A stretch of DNA of 11,918 nucleotides from an uncultured Helicobacter sp. (GTDB lineage Bacteria; Campylobacterota; Campylobacteria; Campylobacterales; Helicobacteraceae), in contig CAMXAV010000004.1 of the NCBI GenBank assembly GCA_947179285.1, forward strand, positions 1 through 11,918, in the 5' to 3' direction. Position 1 is the first letter of the stretch. Each line of letters opens with the position of its first letter. Below the pieces are notes generated by a model. That model was not told the DNA's origin and ran no database searches. It was given only the letters and a program-made list of their open reading frames with translations. This document shows positions 1 to 6,280 of this stretch, piece after piece. The position numbers were made by a program, and so were the translations under genes.

Positions 1-20
1 CAACATGACAAGATTCTATG

Positions 21-121
21 TGTCATTGCGAGCGAGCGGCGCGAGCGTGGCAATCGACAGGCAAAGAATCCCAAGCGAGCATTCAAGACGGTTGATTGCT
101 TCGCTTACGCTCACAATGACA
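21..121. repeat. Imperfect inverted repeat (REP-like, TGTCATTGCGAGCG family)
   Basis: The left arm (21-58) begins TGTCATTGCGAGCG and ends GGCAATCGAC. The reverse complement of the right arm (91-121) begins TGTCATTGTGAGCG and ends AGCAATCAAC. The first 14 positions match 13/14. The inner halves (42-58 against the right arm) match about 12/17, after a 7-bp insertion (AGCGGCG) in the left arm. About 32 bp separate the arms. Sequences of this kind, TGTCATTGCGAGCG followed by GAAGCAATC, recur in intergenic regions of several bacterial genomes, including Helicobacter species. I infer a dispersed palindromic repeat rather than a terminator, since no T tract follows. The antisense reading through it is not a credible gene. 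Confidence 0.7.
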
Positions 122-162
122 TTAGAAACATCGGAACAGCAAAAGCGCCAACACAAAAAGGA

Positions 163-177
163 TTGACATGCTAGAAT
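163..177 (+). promoter_or_regulatory. Candidate promoter (extended -10) for the first operon
   Basis: TGCTAGAAT at 169-177 is an extended -10 (TGn plus a 5/6 match to TATAAT), the promoter form that dominates for the Helicobacter housekeeping sigma factor. A perfect TTGACA lies at 163-168, but it is too close to act as the -35 for this -10. It has no good -10 about 17 bp downstream either (186-191 reads TTGAGA). Transcription would start near 184 and give a leader of about 40 nt before the ATG at 226. Confidence 0.4.
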
Positions 178-192
178 CTTCGCGATTGAGAA

Positions 193-207
193 CGTATCAA
201 TGATACG
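193..207. promoter_or_regulatory. 15-bp hyphenated palindrome in the 5' leader
   Basis: CGTATCA and TGATACG are perfect 7-bp inverted arms around a single central A. The site lies between the candidate -10 (172-177) and the Shine-Dalgarno GAGGA (216-220) of the synthase gene. The one-base centre makes an RNA hairpin unlikely, so a dimeric DNA-binding protein site is the natural reading. No regulator can be named from the sequence. Confidence 0.4.
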
Positions 208-225
208 CAAAAGACGAGGAACAGA

Positions 226-1215
226 ATGCAAGAGACATTCCACAATGCGCACGCGGGGCGGCTCGATTCCGTTCTCGCTGCGCTGCTTTGCACAAGCCGC
301 AATCAGGCGGCGCAATTGCTCAAGGCAGGCGCGGTAACGGTGAATGGAATCGCGCGCAGTGCATCGTGGAAGCTTTGCGGGGGCGAGGAGATTTGCGTTT
401 GTGCTAAGCAAGCAAAACAGCAGCAAACGGCTCAAGAAATCACATTGGACGTGCAGATTCTCTATGAGGACGAATGCCTGCTCGTGCTCAACAAGCCGCC
501 CATGCTCGTTGTGCATGGCGCGCCGAGCGTGCGCGAGCCGACACTCTGCGATTGGCTTGCCCAAAAGGGCTATTGCCTCTCGACTCTTGCGGGCGAGAAT
601 CGGCACGGAATCGTGCATAGGCTCGACAAGCAAACGAGCGGCGCGATTGTGATTGCCAAAGACAACGCCACGCACAGCGCGCTAAGCGCACAGCTGCAAA
701 GCCGTGAGCTCGGGCGCTATTACCTCGCGATTGTCGATAGGGAATTGCGCGAAGATACGATTTTTGCATGCGATATGGCGCGCGCGCCGCATAATCGGCT
801 CAAGATGGGCAAAGTGCCGCAGGGCAAGGGGCGCTTTTCGCAAAGCCTGTTTGTCAATCTCGCCCCCTCCTTGCGCGGCGATTCCGCGCTTGTTGCCGCC
901 AAACTCAAGACGGGGCGCACGCATCAGATTCGCTGCCACCTCGAGAATCTCGGGCGGCACATCTTGGGCGATAGGCTCTATGGCTATCGCGGGGGCTATG
1001 ATGGCAGAATCATGCTGCATGCCTATCTGCTCTATCTCACACACCCAAAAACGCAAGAAAGTTTGATTCTTAAAGCGCCTCTTTTCTTAGATATGTTAAG
1101 ATACCTTTCGCAAAATTATGATAGGGAGAGGATAGATGAGGTCTTGGGGCATGGCTCTATCATTGCTGCTTTTGGGCTTCTTGATGAAAGGTTGCACGCC
1201 AGCGGCACAGAGTGA
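226..1215 (+). CDS. RluA/RluD-family ribosomal large-subunit pseudouridine synthase
   Basis: This 329-aa protein probably isomerises specific uridines of 23S rRNA to pseudouridine. An S4 RNA-binding domain covers about residues 12-58 (GRLDSVLAAL ... AGAVTVNG). The synthase domain follows, with VLNKPPMLVVH at 87-97 and the family motif HRLDKQTSG at 131-139, where Asp134 is the expected catalytic nucleophile. A second conserved motif, LKTGRTHQIRCHLENLG, lies at 227-243, then LGDRLYG at 247-253. Length fits RluC/RluD-type enzymes (about 320 aa). The ATG has GAGGA five bases upstream and begins just ahead of the S4 domain. The ORF ends 80 bp inside the next gene, and its last ~27 residues lie beyond the conserved fold. 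It occupies the place of HP0745, annotated RluD in H. pylori as I recall, but the exact target uridines cannot be read from sequence. Confidence 0.93.
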   Translation: MQETFHNAHAGRLDSVLAALLCTSRNQAAQLLKAGAVTVNGIARSASWKLCGGEEICVCAKQAKQQQTAQEITLDVQILYEDECLLVLNKPPMLVVHGAPSVREPTLCDWLAQKGYCLSTLAGENRHGIVHRLDKQTSGAIVIAKDNATHSALSAQLQSRELGRYYLAIVDRELREDTIFACDMARAPHNRLKMGKVPQGKGRFSQSLFVNLAPSLRGDSALVAAKLKTGRTHQIRCHLENLGRHILGDRLYGYRGGYDGRIMLHAYLLYLTHPKTQESLILKAPLFLDMLRYLSQNYDRERIDEVLGHGSIIAAFGLLDERLHASGTE

Positions 1216-2356
1216 TTTGACATTGCCCGAAATGGGCGAGGTGCAATATTTGGTCGATATTGACAGCATCGCGTTTGAGTGGAAGAGCTTTGCGAACAGC
1301 CCCGAAGTCGCGGGCTACAATATCTACCGCAAGACGCTTGCCGAGCAAAACTACACGCTCATCGATTCGCTCAATTCGCGCTTTGCGACACACTATGTCG
1401 ATTCGTCTCTTGCGCCCAGCACGACCTATCTCTATCGCTTCGCTGCAAAAAACGCGAGCGGCGCTGCGGGCGTTGCCACGCAACCCTTGCAAATCACCAC
1501 GCAAAACTTTCCGCCACCAACGCATGTGCAGGCTGTCGGGAACTATCCGCGCAAGGTCAAGATTCTGTGGCGTCCGCACAAAGACTTGCGCACGCAAGGC
1601 TATATCATTCAACGCGCGGAGGGCAAAGACTTTGTCGAGGTCGCGCGCATCGCCAATCGCTTGCAAGTGGAATATTTGGACACAAACCTAAAGGATTCGA
1701 CAGAATATTTCTACCGCGTGTTTGCCTTCATCGCAAGCGACATTCGCTCTGCCCCTTCGCCCGTTGTGAGCGCACGCACGAAGCCGATTCCGGCGATGCC
1801 GCAAGGCGTGTTTGCCTCGTTTGACTTGCCCAAGAAAATCACGATTCGTTGGCAGAAGAGCCCGCAGAGCGACATCGCGAGCTATGAGGTCTCGCGCACA
1901 ATCTTGGGCGGAATCAGTAGCGAGGTGATTGCGCATGTCCCCGCAAACACCGAGACGAGCTACACCGACACAAGCGAGATTGACGGCGTGCGCTATGGCT
2001 ATTATGTTGTCGCAATCGACAAAGACGGATTGCGCAGCGAGAGGCAGAAAAGCCCGATTGAGGGCGGCACGCTCGCCGCGCCCGCCGCGCCAACAATCCA
2101 AAGCATTGGCACAGAGAAGGGCTCGGTGATTCTGCGTTGGGTTGGCGATTCGCGCAGCGTGCAATACACAATCAACAAGCAGCAAAGCAGCTTTTTTGGC
2201 AAAAAGGAACGTTACATCTCGATTCCCTATACATATTTTTACGACCACGAAGTCGCGCCGGGCGAGCAATATCTCTATAATGTGATTGCGATTGATAAAT
2301 TTGGATTGCAAAGCTCGCCGAGCGAAACGGTGAGCATTACGCTCGAGGGTCGCTGA
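1136..2356 (+). CDS. Fibronectin type III repeat lipoprotein
   Basis: This 406-aa protein looks like an exported lipoprotein built from beta-sandwich modules. The N-terminus (MRSWGMALSLLLLGFLMKGC) is a signal peptide with a lipobox-like end, Gly19-Cys20. Lys at -2 is unusual, so lipidation is likely rather than certain. Four fibronectin-III-like repeats can be traced at about 28-122, 126-216, 219-312 and 316-404. Each has an early Trp (FEWK, ILWR, IRWQ, LRWV) and a late Tyr-rich strand (TYLYRFAAKN, EYFYRVFAFI, RYGYYVVAID, QYLYNVIAID). AGGGAGAGG lies just before the ATG. The start lies inside the synthase gene in another frame, and the end overlaps trmB by one base (TGATG). Such modules usually mediate protein or glycan contacts, and no enzymatic motif is seen. 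Neighbouring division genes suggest an envelope role, which is inference. It corresponds by position to HP0746. Confidence 0.85.
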   Translation: MRSWGMALSLLLLGFLMKGCTPAAQSDLTLPEMGEVQYLVDIDSIAFEWKSFANSPEVAGYNIYRKTLAEQNYTLIDSLNSRFATHYVDSSLAPSTTYLYRFAAKNASGAAGVATQPLQITTQNFPPPTHVQAVGNYPRKVKILWRPHKDLRTQGYIIQRAEGKDFVEVARIANRLQVEYLDTNLKDSTEYFYRVFAFIASDIRSAPSPVVSARTKPIPAMPQGVFASFDLPKKITIRWQKSPQSDIASYEVSRTILGGISSEVIAHVPANTETSYTDTSEIDGVRYGYYVVAIDKDGLRSERQKSPIEGGTLAAPAAPTIQSIGTEKGSVILRWVGDSRSVQYTINKQQSSFFGKKERYISIPYTYFYDHEVAPGEQYLYNVIAIDKFGLQSSPSETVSITLEGR

Positions 2357-3522
2357 TGCCACACTTGCTGCTTTCACACCTGCCCAAAGTGTCCTATCCT
2401 TTCGCGCATGGCGACTATGCCTTTCGTGCCTGCCTCGCAAGCGCCTCTGATAGCTCGCAGCTTTTGTGGGTGCGATTCTGCGACATCGATTTTTTCCTCA
2501 TCGCCTACCGCAAGGATTGCAAGATTGTCCTAAAGGCGCATAAGCAGACCGCTCCGACACTCACGCATGTTGTGCAAGGCGCTTTGGCTGTGTGCAAGCA
2601 GGCGTTTTGCGATTCCGTGCTTGCCGACAACCTCGCCACGCGCGCGCCAAAGAGTATGCAAAGCTCACATCTGCTCGATGTAAGCGAGCTTTGCGCGCTT
2701 GTTGCACAGAATCTGGGCAGAGACATGCGGCTTGAGATTGGCTTTGGCAGCGGGCGCAGAATCTTAAAGCTCGCGGCGGATAATCCCGACACGTTGTGCA
2801 TTGGTGTCGAGATTCACCGCCCGTCTATCGAGCAGGTGCTGCGGCAGATGGAGCTGCAAAATCTGCATAATCTCTGGATTCTTAGGGCAGACGCGCGTGC
2901 GCTGCTCGAATGCCTGCCGAGCAATTGTTTGGGCGAAATCGCGCTGCATTTCCCGATTCCGTGGCCTAAGCGCCACCGCCGCGTCTTCACGCAAAACTTT
3001 TGCGAACAAGCATGTCGCGTTTTGCAAAAGGGCGGCAGGCTGCATTTGCGCACCGATGATGAAGACTATTTCCGCGAGAGTCTGGAGCTTTTGTTGCGGC
3101 TGCCAAGCTGCCATTGCGAGCTTGGCAAGAATCGCGCGCTTGATGTTGTGAGCAAATACGAATCGCGTTGGTTGCGGCAGCAGAAGCAGATTTGGGACTT
3201 GCTCTTTACATGCGAAGAAGAATGCGCGCCAAGGCGTGAGGCGCATTTTGGCTTTACGACAGATGATGTCGCATATCTTGTGCGATTCTTTAGCGCGGGC
3301 TTTGCGCCGAGCAGGCATTGCGAAGACGGCGTCTTGCTCGCCATCACGGCGCTCTATCGCGCGGAATCTGCCCTCGTGCTCTCGCTTTGCCTTGGCAATG
3401 TCGCCTACCCGCAAACGGTGTTTTTGGTCATCAGCGGCGAAAGCGCCTTCTACTGCCCCGCGTTGCTGCCGCTTGGGTCGAATCTCGTGGCGCATGAATG
3501 GCTTAAAAGGGGGGGGCGATGA
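2356..3522 (+). CDS. trmB: tRNA (guanine-N7-)-methyltransferase TrmB, long form
   Basis: This 388-aa enzyme would transfer a methyl group from SAM to N7 of G46 in the tRNA variable loop. The Rossmann-type core occupies about residues 120-250. The SAM loop is LEIGFGSGRR (126-135), followed by GVEIHRPSIEQ (150-160) and RADARALL (177-184). The substrate-side motif is FPIPWPKRHRR (199-209), then GGRLHLRTDDEDYF (226-239). Most bacterial TrmBs are about 220-240 aa. This one carries a ~115-residue N-terminal extension and a C-terminal extension (about 310-388), the architecture I associate with Helicobacter and Campylobacter. In the common motif FPDPWPKKRH, the Asp is replaced here by Ile200. The start overlaps the previous stop (TGATG), and the 3' end overlaps ftsE by 4 bp (ATGA), right after a run of eight G. 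Confidence 0.92.
   Translation: MPHLLLSHLPKVSYPFAHGDYAFRACLASASDSSQLLWVRFCDIDFFLIAYRKDCKIVLKAHKQTAPTLTHVVQGALAVCKQAFCDSVLADNLATRAPKSMQSSHLLDVSELCALVAQNLGRDMRLEIGFGSGRRILKLAADNPDTLCIGVEIHRPSIEQVLRQMELQNLHNLWILRADARALLECLPSNCLGEIALHFPIPWPKRHRRVFTQNFCEQACRVLQKGGRLHLRTDDEDYFRESLELLLRLPSCHCELGKNRALDVVSKYESRWLRQQKQIWDLLFTCEEECAPRREAHFGFTTDDVAYLVRFFSAGFAPSRHCEDGVLLAITALYRAESALVLSLCLGNVAYPQTVFLVISGESAFYCPALLPLGSNLVAHEWLKRGGR
3509..3516 (+). repeat. G8 homopolymer at the trmB-ftsE junction
   Basis: Eight consecutive G lie in the last codons of trmB (Arg-Gly-Gly-Arg-stop) and end 2 bases before the ftsE ATG. The 5' part of the tract can act as a Shine-Dalgarno for ftsE. G tracts of about 8 or more are classic slipped-strand sites in Helicobacter and Campylobacter. 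Here slippage would change only the last residues of TrmB, but also whether its stop overlaps the ftsE start. Confidence 0.6.
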
Positions 3523-4205
3523 GCAAAGATGTCATCATTGCAGCAGAGAAATTGTTCTTGGGCTATAAGCGCGAAGAGCCCGTGATTAAGAATGCCTCGT
3601 TTCAGATTCGCGAAAAGGAGTTTGTGTTTATCAGCGGTCCAAGCGGCAGCGGCAAAAGCACGTTGCTGCGCTCGCTGTATGGCGGAATGTCGCTCTATGG
3701 TGGCGTGCTCGAGATTCTGGGAATCGACATGCAGAATCCAAACGAACAAGACATCGAGGAGCTGCGGCGGCATATTGGGATTATTTTTCAGGATTATAAG
3801 CTCATCAAAGATTGGAATGTCGAGCGCAACATCATGCTGCCGATGATTATCAATGGCTATTCCAAAGAACTCTGCCGCTCGCAAACGGCGAAGCTGCTAA
3901 ACCATATCAAGCTTTCGCACAAGGCAAACAACTATCCGCTTGAGCTAAGCGGCGGCGAGCAGCAGCGCGTGGCGATGGCGCGTGCTTTGGCGCACAACCC
4001 CATCATGATTCTCGCCGATGAGCCCACAGGCAATCTCGATGACCAATCGAGCGACATTATTTGGAATCTGCTCAAGGGCGCAAACGAGCAGCTTGGCATT
4101 TGTGTGCTCGTGGTAACGCATGCGCATAAGATTCCAAACCTAGGCGTGGGCATGCTCTGTCGTCAGCTCCATATCGACAAGGGGGGGATTTATGAAGTCT
4201 CTTAA
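3519..4205 (+). CDS. ftsE: Cell-division ATP-binding protein FtsE
   Basis: This 228-aa protein is the cytoplasmic ATPase of the FtsEX complex, which has an ABC-transporter fold but controls septal peptidoglycan cleavage and divisome function rather than transporting. All nucleotide-binding motifs are present: Walker [10 protein letters not shown] (40-48), Q-loop Gln91 (IIFQDYKL), signature LSGGEQQR (143-150), Walker [11 protein letters not shown] (162-171, catalytic Glu168), D-loop NLDD (172-175) and switch His201. Length matches the family (about 220-230 aa). The ATG overlaps the trmB stop by 4 bp, so translation is probably coupled. The C-terminus overlaps ftsX by 14 bp and contains a G7 run. 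The LolD/MacB ABC family is similar, but the FtsX neighbour settles the call. Confidence 0.95.
   Translation: MSKDVIIAAEKLFLGYKREEPVIKNASFQIREKEFVFISGPSGSGKSTLLRSLYGGMSLYGGVLEILGIDMQNPNEQDIEELRRHIGIIFQDYKLIKDWNVERNIMLPMIINGYSKELCRSQTAKLLNHIKLSHKANNYPLELSGGEQQRVAMARALAHNPIMILADEPTGNLDDQSSDIIWNLLKGANEQLGICVLVVTHAHKIPNLGVGMLCRQLHIDKGGIYEVS
4181..4187 (+). repeat. G7 homopolymer before the ftsX start
   Basis: Seven G encode Lys-Gly-Gly near the FtsE C-terminus (residues 221-223) and end 4 bases before the ftsX ATG at 4192. The run is the only purine-rich Shine-Dalgarno candidate for ftsX. A one-base change would replace only the last ~5 residues of FtsE. Confidence 0.5.
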
Positions 4206-5013
4206 GCGGCATTTGTCGCTTATCATTCCGCTGCTCGCGATTCTCTTTAGCCTGCAAGCCGTGCTTAGCATTGTGCGCATTCAAGATTCGTATGAATCGA
4301 CATTGCGCAACAGCTATTCGATTATCATCGCCTCAAGCAGGGAGCTTAAGAGTGATGAGATTGCGTTGCGTGTGAGCGAGTTTGAATCCCTCGAGCCCAT
4401 CGATTCCCAAAGCATTATTAATAAGGTTCAAGGCGAGGTGAGTGCCGAGAATCTCGAGCGCCTCAAGGGCAGCCTGCCGCATTATTATTCGATAACGCTT
4501 TCGCAGTTCCCCAACCAAGCGCGCCTCGCGCAGATTGCCGATGTGCTCAAAGACATCAAAGATGTGAAACGTGTCGAGAGCTTTAGCAAGGCGCATGATA
4601 GAATCTACCGCTTGTTGCTGATTCTGAAGGGCACAATCATGTTATTTGGAATCATTCTTAGCATCGTCAGCGTTTTGTTGATGATAAAGCAAATCGAGAT
4701 TTGGTATTTCGAGCATAGCGAGCGAATCGAGATTATGATGCTTCTTGGCGCGCCGAGCTGGTTTCGCAATGGCTTGTTGTTTCGGCTCGCGATGATGGAT
4801 TCTGTGGTCGCCGCGCTTGTCGTGAGCTTGGGCAGCCTCTATCTTAGCGTGCAAACATTCCTTGTGAATCTGCTCCAAGAAATGGGCGTGAGCAATAGCA
4901 TCTTTGTACCCGAATTTGACTTTGTCGCGCTGCTTTTGTGCGCGCTGCTCATCGCCAATCTCTCGGTGTTTATCGTGATTGCGCGGATTGCCAAAGAAAG
5001 GAAAAACGCATGA
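4192..5013 (+). CDS. ftsX: Cell-division membrane protein FtsX
   Basis: This 273-aa inner-membrane protein would dimerise, bind two FtsE subunits, and pass the ATPase conformational change to a periplasmic partner. The topology is that of FtsX: a first membrane segment at about 8-28, a periplasmic domain at about 30-140, then three segments at about 143-166, 198-226 and 242-265, with a short basic C-terminus (ARIAKERKNA). The stretch after the second segment (IEIWYFEHSERIEIMMLLGAPSWF, 168-191) is the cytoplasmic region that contacts the ATPase. It keeps the Glu-Ile-x-x-x-x-x-Leu-Gly-Ala pattern of FtsX permease domains. The protein is slightly shorter than E. coli FtsX (about 350 aa) because it lacks the long N-terminal cytoplasmic tail. 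It starts inside ftsE and overlaps the next gene by 4 bp (ATGA), so ftsE, ftsX and the EnvC-like gene should be co-translated. Confidence 0.93.
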   Translation: MKSLKRHLSLIIPLLAILFSLQAVLSIVRIQDSYESTLRNSYSIIIASSRELKSDEIALRVSEFESLEPIDSQSIINKVQGEVSAENLERLKGSLPHYYSITLSQFPNQARLAQIADVLKDIKDVKRVESFSKAHDRIYRLLLILKGTIMLFGIILSIVSVLLMIKQIEIWYFEHSERIEIMMLLGAPSWFRNGLLFRLAMMDSVVAALVVSLGSLYLSVQTFLVNLLQEMGVSNSIFVPEFDFVALLLCALLIANLSVFIVIARIAKERKNA

Positions 5014-6236
5014 GGCTCGCTTGGATTCTGTTGCTCTCGCTACTCTTTGCGCAAAATTTTGACAAAGAGATTGAGAAAACCTCGCAAGGGCTAAGCGAAC
5101 GGCTGCAACGCGAGAAGGCGTTGAACAATCGCCTCGAAGAGCTTGGTGGCGAGGTCGAGAAATATAACAAGCAGATTCAAGATTTGGATAAGAAAATCTC
5201 GACATCATCAAGCCTCGTGGCGCGCAACAAAACGCTTGTGAAACAAAAAGTCGAGGAGCTCGAAAAGCTCGACAAAGAGCACATCGCCTTGCAGGCACAG
5301 CGCGAGGGAATCGAAAGCGAGCTTGTGCGCTATCTTTCCGAAGAGCTCGCGTTTGTGATTTTGCTTGAGGAATATAGCCTAAGCTCGCCCGAAGAGATGA
5401 TTCAGCAAGATATTTTTAGTGCGCTTAGCGCGGATTCAAAGCAAAAAATCAACACGCTCACAGAGCAGCAGAATCGGCTTTTGAGCCAAATCAAGCAGGT
5501 TGAAGACAAGATTGCCGCTATCAAGGAATTGATAGAAACAGAGAACAACCGCCAAAAGGGGCTTGACGATGCGCGCAAGAAGCAAAAAGAGGCTTTGATT
5601 GGGCTAAGCAGCCAGCTTAAGCGCTATAATAACGAGCTCAACAAAATCTTGCAAGAACGTGAGAATCTGCAACGGCTGCTCGAGACATTGAACATCAAAA
5701 AGCAAGAGGAACGCGAGAAGAACGCGCGCCAAAAGGAACGCGAGCTCGCACAAAAGAATATGTCGCAATCCTCGCAGACAAGCAGCATTCAAAAGATTGA
5801 TGTGCGGCAGGTGGGCAGCTCGTATCATAATGTGCGCACAACGAAATACACGGGCGCAAAGACGATTGCGCCGCTTGATAAATACAAAATCGAGCGCAAG
5901 TTTGGACCCTATTATGACCCCATCTATAACCTCCAGACATTCAGCGAATCGGTGACGTTTATCCCGCTTGAATCGAGCGCAAAAGTCAAGAGCGTGCTCG
6001 CAGGTGAGGTGATTTTCGCCAAAGAAGTGCCGCTGCTTAAAAAGGTTGTTGTCGTGAAACATGCCAACAACTTGCACACGATTTATGCGCAGCTCGATGA
6101 GATTGCAACGGGCGTGAGCGTGGGCAAGAAGGTTACGCGAGGCTTTGTGATTGGCAGAGTCGAGAGCAAGCTCATGCTCGAGGTTACGCAAAAAAATCTC
6201 CACCTTGACCCACTCGAACTCATTAGCGCAAAATGA
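5010..6236 (+). CDS. envC: EnvC-like murein hydrolase activator (coiled coil + degenerate LytM/M23)
   Basis: This 408-aa exported protein probably links FtsEX to a peptidoglycan amidase. The N-terminus MRLAWILLLSLLFAQ is a short signal peptide. Residues ~17-250 form long, highly charged heptad coiled coil interrupted by a small helical segment (about 105-140). A low-complexity linker (250-285) leads to a LytM/M23-like fold (about 290-400). That fold keeps the beta-strand pattern (AGEVIFAKEV, VVVVKHANNLHTIYAQL, VTRGFVIGRVE) but lacks the metal ligands. No HxxxD motif is seen near FGPYYDPIYN. The YAHL His is Gln361, and the HLHFE strand reads KLMLEV. This resembles EnvC, whose domain is inactive and activates amidases. 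I chose the ATG at 5010 (ATGA overlap with the ftsX stop, signal peptide directly after it) over an in-frame ATG at 4938, which would put a charged 24-residue tail ahead of the signal. It sits in the place of HP0750. Confidence 0.87.
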   Translation: MRLAWILLLSLLFAQNFDKEIEKTSQGLSERLQREKALNNRLEELGGEVEKYNKQIQDLDKKISTSSSLVARNKTLVKQKVEELEKLDKEHIALQAQREGIESELVRYLSEELAFVILLEEYSLSSPEEMIQQDIFSALSADSKQKINTLTEQQNRLLSQIKQVEDKIAAIKELIETENNRQKGLDDARKKQKEALIGLSSQLKRYNNELNKILQERENLQRLLETLNIKKQEEREKNARQKERELAQKNMSQSSQTSSIQKIDVRQVGSSYHNVRTTKYTGAKTIAPLDKYKIERKFGPYYDPIYNLQTFSESVTFIPLESSAKVKSVLAGEVIFAKEVPLLKKVVVVKHANNLHTIYAQLDEIATGVSVGKKVTRGFVIGRVESKLMLEVTQKNLHLDPLELISAK

Positions 6237-6261
6237 AAAGCCCTCAAGTTTTCATGGGCTT
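6233..6261 (+). other. Two overlapping inverted repeats after envC
   Basis: ATGAAAA (6233-6239) can pair with TTTTCAT (6249-6255), and AAGCCC (6238-6243) can pair with GGGCTT (6256-6261). The two stems share bases, so they are mutually exclusive. Neither is followed by a T tract, so this is at best a weak terminator at the end of the division operon. The sequence also overlaps the sigma28-like site. Confidence 0.35.
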
Positions 6262-6271
6262 ATGCCGATTA
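6244..6271 (+). promoter_or_regulatory. Sigma28 (FliA)-like promoter candidate for flaG-fliD-fliS
   Basis: GCCGATTA (6264-6271) matches the sigma28 -10 consensus GCCGATAA at 7/8 positions. TCAAGTTT (6244-6251) matches the -35 TAAAGTTT at 7/8. The gap is 12 instead of the usual 11. Late filament-tip genes such as fliD are commonly FliA-dependent, which fits. The 1-nt longer spacer and the single occurrence keep confidence moderate. Confidence 0.5.
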
Positions 6272-6280
6272 TAGTAGGGA

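Noticed and set aside
16-675. Antisense open frame of 219 codons at the left end
   Set aside because: It runs opposite to a convincing pseudouridine synthase and through the inverted repeat. Its product shows no family motif, and the ending is simply the translated repeat.
1688-3495. Several antisense open frames of 240-250 codons opposite the fn3 and trmB genes
   Set aside because: Long stop-free antisense frames are expected from the GC-rich codon use here. They have no motifs, no Shine-Dalgarno and Arg/Ala/His-biased composition.
4938-5009. N-terminal extension of the EnvC-like protein from an upstream ATG
   Set aside because: It would place a charged 24-residue stretch before the signal peptide and overlap ftsX by 76 bp. 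The ATG at 5010 makes a standard ATGA overlap and exposes the signal peptide.
6238-6261. Rho-independent terminator after envC
   Set aside because: The stem is only 6 bp with a 12-base loop and is not followed by a T run, so I list it only as overlapping inverted repeats.
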